Part shown: positions 1-6,839 of the stretch, piece after piece | Layout of the letters: every line of letters begins with the position of its first letter | Numbering within the stretch: the stretch's first letter is position 1 | Assembly (NCBI GenBank): GCA_002497025.1 | Contig: DAMG01000033.1 | Location: 6,445 to 17,290 of the forward strand | Source: Euryarchaeota archaeon UBA126 | Lineage (GTDB): Archaea; Thermoplasmatota; Poseidoniia; Poseidoniales; Thalassarchaeaceae | Direction: 5' to 3' | DNA length: 10,846 bases | The notes under the pieces: generated by a model | What the model was told of the DNA's origin: nothing | Database searches by the model: none | What the model saw: the letters and a program-made list of their open reading frames with translations, nothing else | Translations under genes and position numbers: made by a program

Positions 1-23
1 TTCAAATCCTGGCTGGCCCACCA
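1..23 (+). tRNA. 3' end of a tRNA gene (partial, isotype unknown)
   Basis: The window opens inside a tRNA. Positions 1-7 read as a T-loop (TTCAAAT), 8-12 as the 3' half of the T-stem (CCTGG), 13-19 as the 3' half of the acceptor stem (CTGGCCC), 20 as discriminator A and 21-23 as an encoded CCA. The missing 5' end should begin GGGCCAG. The anticodon lies outside the window, so the amino acid cannot be named. The encoded CCA matches the tRNA-Arg at 6871. Confidence 0.8.
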
Positions 24-52
24 TATTCTTACATGCGAGAGCCATAATTTAC

Positions 53-62
53 GAGTTTTATT
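53..62 (+). promoter_or_regulatory. TATA-like element upstream of ligA
   Basis: The AT-rich stretch GTTTTATTA lies between the tRNA end and ligA. An archaeal TATA box here would place transcription start near 80-88, giving a leader of about 20-30 bases before the ATG at 108. That leader holds a G-run and C-run (AGGGG at 83-87, CCCCT at 95-99) that could pair as a 5-bp hairpin. There is no Shine-Dalgarno sequence in front of the ATG at 108. This is a pattern match only; other AT-rich positions nearby are possible. Confidence 0.3.
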
Positions 63-107
63 ACCAAAAAAGAGCACCTTTTAGGGGACAGCCCCCCCTC
101 GTAGAAC

Positions 108-2246
108 ATGGTTCCGGAGGCCATGGATGAGTGGGCGAACAGCGCTCGTATCGAGGAGCTTGCAAGGCTGCTCGCGCATAATTCTAACCTCTATTACAAC
201 GAGGCTTCTCCTGAGATAACCGATGCTGAGTATGATGCCTTTTTTGATGAATTAAAGCAACTTGATCCTGACCACCCACAACTTTCCAAAGTCGGCTCGG
301 ATCCAGTCCCGGGCTCAGAAAAAGTCGACCACCTATTCCCAATGAGAAGTCTAGACAAGGCTACAGAGGTGGAAGAAGTTGCACACTTTGTCACAGAAAC
401 AACAGCCCACGGGCGCCGTTTCGTATGTCAACCAAAGTTAGACGGCTCTGCATTGTCTCTAGAATATCGCCGAGGACGTTTGATCCGTGCATCTACTCGT
501 GGAAATGGGGAGAGGGGGGAGGATGTTACTGCAAATGTTCGTAGAATACCAAATATTCCAGAGTCAATAGACTGGAAAGGAGATGCTCACGTTCGAGGTG
601 AAGTGGTAATGCCATTGGATGTATTTCGGGAAAAATATGCATCTATTGCCCCTAATCCTCGAAACCTCGCCGCAGGAAGTTTACGTCAGAAAACTTCGGA
701 TGCAGGTAAAGGGGATGCAGCCGATTTAACATTCCATGCCTATGGTGTAATGTTTCCAAGTACCCCACATCGACATCCGGATAGCCCGATGCCTCCAGCC
801 TTCGTAAATGACTCAGAAGCAATCGACTGGCTTGAATCAAACCAGATTGCTGCGGCTGGAAATGAAGTAGTCGAAGGAGAGGGTGACGAGGCAGTAACCA
901 AGGCAATTATTGAGGTAACGAAGCGGTGGACAGAGAATCGCGATAATGCACAATGGGAGATAGACGGGGTAGTCATCAAATTGGATGATTTAGCAAAGAG
1001 AGAACTTCTCGGTGAGACAGCCCATCATCCCCGTTGGGCTTTGGCTTGGAAATTCCCTCCAGAAGAAGCCTCTACGGTTGTCATGGGCGTAGATTGGCAG
1101 ACTGGAAGAACCGGCACGGTGACTCCCGTTGCAAGGGTAGCGCCCGTAACGGTATCAGGAGTAACAGTTGAGAACACTACTCTACACAATGCCGGAGAGA
1201 TTGAAAGGTTAGGGATATGCATTGGAGATAGAGTCAGAATAGTTCGTCGGGGAGATGTAATCCCAAAGATAATCGAAGTTTTGGGCGAAGCTAAGAGCGC
1301 GGACTTAGAGAATCGACTTCACGCCGACGGAACTCCGTTTAACGACCCACTGCCTCTGCGCGAAGATGTCCTAATTCCAGAGCAATGCCCCAGATGTGAA
1401 ACTAAACTTCAACAAGATGGGGCGTTTATTCGTTGCTTCAATCTAAATTGTCCTTCTCGACTAGAAAGAGCAATTCTGTATTGGTGTCGAGCCCTAGAGA
1501 TGGATGGGATCGGCGAGAAATTAGCCGAACAATTGTGCGATGAGGGGTTAGTCAATACTCTACCAGATCTTTACTCGTTGACTCACTCTGACATTGTCAG
1601 TTTGGAACGAATGGGCGAGAAATCTGCAAACAACATAATTTCCCAATTGGATTCAACAAGGTCGATCAGCCTCTCAGCCTTCCTCTCTGCTCTAGGTCTA
1701 CCGGGCATTGGGCCTGAGTTAGCTACCGGATTTGCAGAAGAATTAGAAAATTCTGAGACTATGTTCAATCTGCTAAATGATCATGAAATTGCAATCTCTA
1801 GATTAGTCACATTGGAAGGAGTTGGTGAGACCGTTGCTCGCTCTTTCCTAGAAGGTCTGTCAGAACGTAGGGAGATGGTGGAAGGATTAGCCGCAGTGAT
1901 TGAAATAACCGCCGAAGAAGCAAAACAAGAATCAGAAGGGCCACTTACCGGACAAACATTCTGTATTACTGGAAGTTTGAGTAGGCCAAGGAAGGAAATC
2001 GCCTTGATGATCAAGGCCGCCGGCGGTAAAGTTGTTTCATCTGTCTCAGGAAAGTTGGATTTCTTAGTTGCCGGAGAATCCTCAGGGTCTAAGTTAGACA
2101 AAGCAAACAGGCTTTCAGTGGCCGTTTTGAGCGAACCGGAACTAGAGTTGAAAATCTCCAGTGGTGGATTAGATTCGGCCGAAGAAGACTCTGGCGAGAT
2201 ACTCGGAGATGCAGGACCACAGCAGATGTCATTAGGGGATTATTGA
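108..2246 (+). CDS. ligA: NAD+-dependent DNA ligase LigA
   Basis: Seals nicks in DNA with NAD+ as AMP donor, in replication and repair. All LigA parts are visible in 712 residues (typical about 670). The NMN-binding Ia domain has the YYNE and EYD signatures near 29-43. The adenylation domain has KLDG with nucleophile K110, plus D112, R131 (TRGNG), E165 (RGE), K291 (VVIK) and K315 (WKFPPEE). The OB fold follows with TGRTG at 332-336, then a four-cysteine zinc finger (C427, C430, C443, C448), helix-hairpin-helix repeats at about 460-585 and a BRCT domain at about 612-685. The extra length is partly an acidic tail (690-704) ending QQMSLGDY, which resembles a PCNA-interacting peptide. ATG 108 is chosen; ATG 123, with GGAGG only 2 bp before it, is an alternative. 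The gene converges on the PAC2 gene, with 5 bp between stops. Function is near certain; the PCNA link is inference. Confidence 0.97.
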   Translation: MVPEAMDEWANSARIEELARLLAHNSNLYYNEASPEITDAEYDAFFDELKQLDPDHPQLSKVGSDPVPGSEKVDHLFPMRSLDKATEVEEVAHFVTETTAHGRRFVCQPKLDGSALSLEYRRGRLIRASTRGNGERGEDVTANVRRIPNIPESIDWKGDAHVRGEVVMPLDVFREKYASIAPNPRNLAAGSLRQKTSDAGKGDAADLTFHAYGVMFPSTPHRHPDSPMPPAFVNDSEAIDWLESNQIAAAGNEVVEGEGDEAVTKAIIEVTKRWTENRDNAQWEIDGVVIKLDDLAKRELLGETAHHPRWALAWKFPPEEASTVVMGVDWQTGRTGTVTPVARVAPVTVSGVTVENTTLHNAGEIERLGICIGDRVRIVRRGDVIPKIIEVLGEAKSADLENRLHADGTPFNDPLPLREDVLIPEQCPRCETKLQQDGAFIRCFNLNCPSRLERAILYWCRALEMDGIGEKLAEQLCDEGLVNTLPDLYSLTHSDIVSLERMGEKSANNIISQLDSTRSISLSAFLSALGLPGIGPELATGFAEELENSETMFNLLNDHEIAISRLVTLEGVGETVARSFLEGLSERREMVEGLAAVIEITAEEAKQESEGPLTGQTFCITGSLSRPRKEIALMIKAAGGKVVSSVSGKLDFLVAGESSGSKLDKANRLSVAVLSEPELELKISSGGLDSAEEDSGEILGDAGPQQMSLGDY

Positions 2247-2251
2247 GGCAT

Positions 2252-3094
2252 TCAGCCGTACATTCCAGAGCTTTCAACACCTGGTTTATCCATCTTCAAT
2301 TGGTTGAGTTGAGTCGCCATCATTTCTCGGATTTGTTCTTCTATTCTCTGGGCTTCTTCTAGTAGAGGTTCAGTATCTAATTTGATTGCAGGAAGCAGGC
2401 CATCAAGCCTCTCGATAATCCGAGCTGCGGCTCGAGCATCTGGTATTGCACCATTTGCCAGATCACCACCGGACTCTGCTAGGATGGCCATAGCATCGAT
2501 TCTTCTCCTTCGACATTCACCTAACATTACTCCACTCATACCTCCAACGACGCCATGTTTGAGTTTTGAAACGCCGAGTTGCTCAAGTGTTTCTTGCGCT
2601 GAATCTGTAGAACCAATACCCAACATCGATTCGTCAGATTCATCATCATCAAAGATAGAATGTGCTTGGTCTGGACCATGTGAAAATGAATCAATCATCA
2701 TCACCTGACTCGCTCCGCTAGCCTCGACCCAATCGAGTATCGAATCTGCGAGTGAAAGTGTCAAATCCGCATTCACTTGAATTTCAGAGGCGATTAACAC
2801 TACTTTGTCACATCTATCCATATGACAGATCGGCTCACCTGCATAGAATCGCAGTGGGGGCAAGGGTTTTCCTTCCTGAACTAGGCAAACTGGAGGAAGC
2901 CCTGCGCCTCTTGCCCCTCCTACAAAGGCGAGTCCTAAACGATCGACTAGGTAGTGGGCAACGATACTACTAACGAATCCAGCAGAAGGAAAACATGTCA
3001 CGACCAAAGCTCCCTCAGCATTCAACTCATCATCTACCGCGACCACGGGTGCTCCACTCATTGAACCGTAACCGACCGAGATACTGTTAATCAT
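2252..3094 (-). CDS. PAC2-family protein (proteasome assembly chaperone homologue), HbYX-like tail
   Basis: A 280-residue member of the PAC2 family, whose characterised archaeal (PbaA/PbaB) and eukaryotic members help assemble the 20S proteasome in the cytoplasm. The PAC2 core runs from about 27 to 240: a hydrophobic first strand with CFPSAGFV, a middle strand KVVLIASEI, a second Rossmann-like strand QVMMIDSFS, then VVGGMSGVML and a conserved PDARAA helix. A charged helix (about 243-267) follows, then a loose tail ending M-Y-G. That fits the hydrophobic-Tyr-any (HbYX) motif used by proteasome activators and chaperones to dock on alpha-ring pockets. ATG 3094 is preferred over ATG 3115, since the latter overlaps the divergent nuclease start and GAGAGAGG lies 3 bp before ATG 3094. 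A paralogue sits at 9909-10679. Family is confident; the partner and exact role are inferred. Confidence 0.88.
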   Translation of the reverse strand: MINSISVGYGSMSGAPVVAVDDELNAEGALVVTCFPSAGFVSSIVAHYLVDRLGLAFVGGARGAGLPPVCLVQEGKPLPPLRFYAGEPICHMDRCDKVVLIASEIQVNADLTLSLADSILDWVEASGASQVMMIDSFSHGPDQAHSIFDDDESDESMLGIGSTDSAQETLEQLGVSKLKHGVVGGMSGVMLGECRRRRIDAMAILAESGGDLANGAIPDARAAARIIERLDGLLPAIKLDTEPLLEEAQRIEEQIREMMATQLNQLKMDKPGVESSGMYG

Positions 3095-3113
3095 TGGCCT
3101 CTCTCGATATAGC

Positions 3114-4406
3114 ATGTCGGAGGCAGAGGAGGTGCAATCATCGGGTGAAGGAAGTGAACCAAGTCCTGAACCGGAAGAGGGTTTTATCGCTCACCAATTG
3201 TCTCCATCATCCTGGAATAGGTACGAAGAATGTCCACGAAAATACTGGCTTTCTCGTCAAGGCCTTCCTCGAAAGGCGAGCATGCCAGCGGCCTTGGGTA
3301 ATGCTGTCCACAATTCAGTAGAAGACCTCTGTAATCTCGATTTAGCCGATCGTGAAGATGATGAACCAGACTGGCTTCCTGCCACTGCCAAAGCAGTATT
3401 GGATAGACATTGGCAAATCGAGAAAGATAACTTTCTAGAAACTCCTCGACATCCTCGTTGGAAGGAGGAACAAATAACCAAGGCCCACGACGGACTCATC
3501 GGAGCCTTGAATATCCTATTTAGCAAATCCAACGTTGAAGTTCAAAACCTATCAGAAGTTAGCGTAGCAACTTGGAAAGAGGTACAGTCAATCGTTTTGG
3601 CGAATGAAGGAACTTTAGTTTCAGAATGTGGACGGTTAATGGGGCGACTCGATTTATTGGTAGCCGATATCGATGAAAATGGGGAGTCGCAGGGTTGGGT
3701 TGTAGCCGATTTGAAAACCGGTAAACCACCATCACCCACACTAAATGAAAAAGTTAGTCGACAGCTAAGGTTCTATCGAGATTTATTGAAACAGAATAAT
3801 CCCAATCACCCAACTGTAGTCGCAGAAGGGTGGTACTCTGCAAACCAAACAGTTCACCAAGCCGATGGCCCAGATGTATTGGAATCGGCATTAGAGGCAT
3901 GGGAAGGAATGCGCCCTTCCACGACACCTCTTCCCGCCACACCCGGCGACCAGCAGTGCGGTTGGTGTGAGTGGAAGGCGTGGTGCCCAATTTGGTGGGC
4001 CGCTCGTCGTGACGGTACGCTCTCACCAGGCCATATGTTTCGTGATGAGGTGGTTCAAGTCATTCGATTCGATCGTGAGGCTGGAGCGGCTCTATTCCAA
4101 CGAATGCCACCTATCGGCAATGAAGGGGAATTAGCCCCTTCGGATCATAAATTCGGCGCAGTTCTTCGTGATCAAGCCCTAGTACATCTGTCCGAACTCC
4201 TTGACTCTGGGCATGAAGGAGCTATTTTTCTTGGCAGCGCTAGAATGGATGGGCGAATTGCACATCTTGGTGATTGGTGCGAGGTATTACCGTGGAACCC
4301 AATGAACGAAGGGCACGCCCGCGATTACTCACGTTGGTTGCGAAGTAATTCTGATACGGTTTTCGAAGAAATTGGCGAAGACGGCGAAGATAACCAGTCC
4401 AAGTAG
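3114..4406 (+). CDS. RecB-like PD-(D/E)XK nuclease with predicted Fe-S cluster
   Basis: A 430-residue protein of the RecB/Cas4-type PD-(D/E)XK nuclease superfamily, expected to cut DNA with metal ions. After a low-complexity acidic N-terminus (1-24) it has the typical entry LSPSSWNRYEECPRKYWL, the H of GNAVH (H66), GRLD (D180), ADLKTG (D199, K201) and QLRFY (Q217, Y221). The first cysteine C40 together with C282, C285 and C291 reproduces the one-plus-three cysteine layout that holds a 4Fe-4S cluster in AddB, Cas4 and Dna2-type nucleases. Residues about 300-430 form an additional region I do not recognise. There is no helicase domain and no CRISPR array or cas gene nearby, so this is a standalone nuclease, probably for repair. 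It starts 19 bp from the divergent PAC2 gene and overlaps the next gene tail to tail. The substrate is unknown. Confidence 0.88.
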   Translation: MSEAEEVQSSGEGSEPSPEPEEGFIAHQLSPSSWNRYEECPRKYWLSRQGLPRKASMPAALGNAVHNSVEDLCNLDLADREDDEPDWLPATAKAVLDRHWQIEKDNFLETPRHPRWKEEQITKAHDGLIGALNILFSKSNVEVQNLSEVSVATWKEVQSIVLANEGTLVSECGRLMGRLDLLVADIDENGESQGWVVADLKTGKPPSPTLNEKVSRQLRFYRDLLKQNNPNHPTVVAEGWYSANQTVHQADGPDVLESALEAWEGMRPSTTPLPATPGDQQCGWCEWKAWCPIWWAARRDGTLSPGHMFRDEVVQVIRFDREAGAALFQRMPPIGNEGELAPSDHKFGAVLRDQALVHLSELLDSGHEGAIFLGSARMDGRIAHLGDWCEVLPWNPMNEGHARDYSRWLRSNSDTVFEEIGEDGEDNQSK

Positions 4407-5140
4407 CGTTTGTCGACCTTCTGCAGTTCTTGCAACGTCCTGCCCTTGTGTTTTCCGAAGGCGATGACAATTCCTTGATCTGAATGACGTAATCTTCCAT
4501 TTGTACCTTCGACCGGCTCCAAATCAACCAAACTAGGGCCTAAACTGTCATTATTACCTCGATTTCCAGATAGCATATCTTGTAATTCATCCAGTTCGCC
4601 TCTGAATTCCTTTGGATGACTTTGCATCATCGACCAAAGTAACAGCAGGGTTGCACCCGCGTCCGCATCAGCACTGTGTGCGCGGGCGATGTTGATATCG
4701 TAACGCGCGCAAAGAGACCCCAATGCGTGACGACCAGGGATTTTCAACTTCCTAGCCAAGGTCAGGGTGTCAATAATTGCCCTTGGCACAGGGACTTCGA
4801 AACCTGCTCTCATACACTCCAACTCAAGAAATCTCCAATCAAATCTTGAAACATTATGCCCAACTATAACGGCGTCAGAAATCAATTTGATTAATTCAGG
4901 AAGATGTTCAGAAAACTCACTTTCCCCCTTCACATCCTCGTCAGTAATGCCGTGCACTCGAGAAGATTCAGGAGGTATTGAGCGACGAGGATTTACCAGA
5001 GCTGTTTGGTTAATGTGTGAACCATCAACGTCACTACCAATCAATGCATATTGCACAATTCGGTCGCTTCGAGGGTTCAATCCAGTAGTCTCTAGGTCGA
5101 AGCCGAGAACTCTGTATCCGGTTAGCATACCTCCGACCAT
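4325..5140 (-). CDS. DnaQ-like DEDDh 3'-5' exonuclease with ExoX-type C-terminal domain
   Basis: Predicted 3'-5' exonuclease of the DnaQ/epsilon superfamily. With start ATG 5140 the protein has 271 residues. ExoI is FDLETTG (D15, E17), ExoII is GHNVSRFD (D101), and ExoIII is HSADADA (H155, D160), so all DEDDh catalytic residues are present. After a 40-residue acidic, Asn/Ser-rich linker comes GKHKGRTLQEL...RYLDWL (about 229-250), a small module also found at the C-terminus of bacterial exodeoxyribonuclease X. ATG 5140 puts the catalytic motif 15 residues in, as usual for the family. In-frame ATGs at 5224 and 5269 would add 28 or 43 residues, and the latter would overlap the lipoprotein start. 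Its last 82 bp overlap the nuclease gene in antisense. It could proofread, trim repair intermediates or degrade small DNA; the sequence does not distinguish these. Confidence 0.9.
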   Translation of the reverse strand: MVGGMLTGYRVLGFDLETTGLNPRSDRIVQYALIGSDVDGSHINQTALVNPRRSIPPESSRVHGITDEDVKGESEFSEHLPELIKLISDAVIVGHNVSRFDWRFLELECMRAGFEVPVPRAIIDTLTLARKLKIPGRHALGSLCARYDINIARAHSADADAGATLLLLWSMMQSHPKEFRGELDELQDMLSGNRGNNDSLGPSLVDLEPVEGTNGRLRHSDQGIVIAFGKHKGRTLQELQKVDKRYLDWLSSPSSPISSKTVSELLRNQRE

Positions 5141-5225
5141 GACTTCACGGATGGGAGACCCTCCTTGAACTTCATCGGTGATAGAAATAAATCCGTCATA
5201 CCTATTTGTCTCTCTCTGCCCCATT

Positions 5226-5232
5226 TGTATAA
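5226..5232 (-). promoter_or_regulatory. TATA-like element in the exonuclease/lipoprotein divergent gap
   Basis: On the minus strand CATTATACAA lies about 85 bp upstream of the preferred exonuclease start (5140), which would give a leader of about 60 bases. The same bases read TTGTATAATG on the plus strand and end in the lipoprotein ATG at 5232. The AAATAAAT at 5186-5193 is a candidate TATA for the lipoprotein. Both assignments come only from base composition and spacing. Confidence 0.3.
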
Positions 5233-6416
5233 TGGGGTTAGAAGCCGGGCGAGTCGTATCACTATCCATCCTGCTCTTACTTACCTCTTTGGCTGGATGT
5301 ACCGGCTTGGCTTCAACGACTCCTATTGCCGAAATTTCTGCAGATCAAACCTCGATTAATCTAGGCGACTCAGTTAATTTTGATGCTAGATCTTCAAGCA
5401 CACCATCACCGACAATTATCGACGAATATGTTTGGGACTTTGGAGACGGAGAAAAGAGAACGACCACCACTGGCATCGCCTTCCACACTTTCACTCAAGC
5501 CGGAAACCACGATGTTGAAGTCGTTGTTTTCAACGACCGTGGGGAAAGCGATAGGGCATCCATAACGATATTCGTAAATTCGCCTCCAACTATCGTCATC
5601 GAGAAGCCGGGCTATGTTCGTACCAACCAGACTGCAACTATCGATGCCTCAGCTTCCTTTGACTCAGAAGGAGGGGGTGTAGAATTCATTTGGGACTTAG
5701 ACCTTGGATTCGACAGAAATGGAGACGGCGATCCAACAAATGATGCAGATTCTACGTCTTCTTCTGTTGAAGTGATGTACGCAGATTCTGGAAACCAAAC
5801 AGGTTCGCTAACTGTAGTTGACGATAACGGCGCCACAAGCACAGAAATATGGAGCTTGATGGTGGTAAGTAGAATGTTCAATGTGGTTTGGGAAGAACAA
5901 CATGTAACTTACGAATGGTCTGGGTATACTGAACAAGGTGAGAGTACAACCCACCAACATATACCCGGACAAATAGGGTCTCGTACTAATGGCGCTAGAA
6001 TCATGCAGGTCAATGCAACCTTGGTTCTCGATCGAGATTTACTACCAATTCAATGGCCAGAAGATAATTTCACACTCCGTCTAAATATTCCAATGACAGG
6101 TTGGAGTACCAGTGCCCAGACCTCCCAAGACAATGTCACATTAAATGCAACAGCAAGTATAGACAGAGGCGACTTGAATCCCTGGCCGGATACCGGATAT
6201 ACGGTAAGTGCTGATAGTTCGGATAGCCTAGAACAAACTCTTCTCAACGAAGCTGGAGCAAGATTTGGGCAAGGCGAATGGATTTGGGTAATTACAGCAG
6301 ATGAATGCGACCCAGACATCCTAATTGACGAAGTAGATCCCGACTCTGGAAATGATTGGACTCTAACTATAGATTACATCATACTAATTCCAAGGGTCAG
6401 TGAAGTGACAGCATAA
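5232..6416 (+). CDS. Secreted lipoprotein with two PKD-like domains
   Basis: A 394-residue predicted cell-surface lipoprotein. A short N-region is followed by a hydrophobic stretch (about 11-20) and the lipobox LAGC with C23 as lipid-attachment site. ATG 5232 is chosen because it puts this signal at the N-terminus; an upstream in-frame ATG at 5178 would add 18 residues with no signal character. Domain 1 (about 31-115) carries the PKD hallmark YVWDFGDG (66-73) and a TFTQAGNHDVEV strand. Domain 2 (about 119-212) has ASASFDSEGG and WDLDLGFD, followed by a calcium-loop-like DRNGDGD. The remaining 180 residues are beta-rich with several N-X-S/T sequons and Trp-rich patches, and are not recognised. 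PKD domains usually mediate protein or carbohydrate contacts outside the cell; the ligand is unknown. Divergent from the exonuclease. Confidence 0.85.
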   Translation: MGLEAGRVVSLSILLLLTSLAGCTGLASTTPIAEISADQTSINLGDSVNFDARSSSTPSPTIIDEYVWDFGDGEKRTTTTGIAFHTFTQAGNHDVEVVVFNDRGESDRASITIFVNSPPTIVIEKPGYVRTNQTATIDASASFDSEGGGVEFIWDLDLGFDRNGDGDPTNDADSTSSSVEVMYADSGNQTGSLTVVDDNGATSTEIWSLMVVSRMFNVVWEEQHVTYEWSGYTEQGESTTHQHIPGQIGSRTNGARIMQVNATLVLDRDLLPIQWPEDNFTLRLNIPMTGWSTSAQTSQDNVTLNATASIDRGDLNPWPDTGYTVSADSSDSLEQTLLNEAGARFGQGEWIWVITADECDPDILIDEVDPDSGNDWTLTIDYIILIPRVSEVTA

Positions 6417-6450
6417 TCTCTCATTTTCGATGGATAAGGCCTTTCAACCC

Positions 6451-6469
6451 AAAGCCATTGGAAGGCTTT
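6451..6469 (+). other. Short inverted repeat (hairpin) before the 6471 gene
   Basis: AAAGCC (6451-6456) and GGCTTT (6464-6469) are perfect inverted repeats around a 7-base loop, and the stem ends 1 bp before the ATG at 6471. It sits in the 54-bp gap after the PKD lipoprotein. It could affect read-through or translation of the next gene, or be chance. There is no T-tract after it, which argues against a classical intrinsic terminator. Confidence 0.35.
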
Positions 6470-6470
6470 G

Positions 6471-6821
6471 ATGGTACGTTCAATCGAAGTCAAGAAGGCC
6501 TCGGTAAGAAACCGACTGATTGTCGATGTAGATGTTTTAATGAACGAACCAAACGATTTCGATTTCTCTCCTCGCGCAAGCATGGAAGGCAACAGTTTGA
6601 GCATTACAAATGCCGGCGATGAAGCGGGCGGCAGCATCGACTTGGATGACGACCAGATGATTGCAGCGGAAAGAGATCGCATGGTCGAATTAAGAGTAAA
6701 ATTCTCAGTCGAGGGGATGCATGGAGTTCTCACTCATAAGACCAAGAACACTAGGATTGGTCCTAATGCGAAGAAACTTGCCGAGCCTCGTTGGAAGACA
6801 GTTCTACCCCTTTCAATGTGA
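6471..6821 (+). CDS. Hypothetical protein, 116 residues
   Basis: I do not recognise this protein. It is small, soluble and without signal peptide, membrane segment or cysteines. A basic N-terminus (VRSIEVKKASVRNR) leads into a hydrophobic strand LIVDVDVLM, then a low-complexity acidic, Gly/Ser-rich middle (about 46-62), a charged helix (MIAAERDRMVELRVKFSV) and a basic end (HKTKNTRIGPNAKK). The alternation suggests a small alpha/beta fold. ATG 6471 is taken rather than the adjoining TTG at 6468. No Shine-Dalgarno is present. It lies in the same direction as the PKD lipoprotein 54 bp upstream and ends 49 bp before tRNA-Arg. The amino-acid composition and absence of stops over 351 bp support a real gene. 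Confidence 0.6.
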   Translation: MVRSIEVKKASVRNRLIVDVDVLMNEPNDFDFSPRASMEGNSLSITNAGDEAGGSIDLDDDQMIAAERDRMVELRVKFSVEGMHGVLTHKTKNTRIGPNAKKLAEPRWKTVLPLSM

Positions 6822-6839
6822 TTTTACCCACCGTCGGGG

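Noticed and set aside
83..99. G-run/C-run hairpin before ligA as an intrinsic terminator of the upstream tRNA
   Set aside because: The stem is only 5 bp and is not followed by a T-tract; the C-run of seven could be chance.
3095..3115. Earlier ATG (3115) for the first PAC2 gene
   Set aside because: It overlaps the divergent nuclease start codon and adds seven non-conserved-looking residues; ATG 3094 has a purine-rich GAGAGAGG just upstream.
3114..4406. Cas4 (CRISPR adaptation nuclease)
   Set aside because: The motifs and cysteine layout are shared by the wider RecB-like family, the protein is about twice as long as Cas4, and no repeats or other cas genes are visible.
5178..5231. Earlier ATG for the PKD lipoprotein
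   Set aside because: It would bury the signal peptide behind 18 residues; ATG 5232 gives a normal lipoprotein N-terminus.
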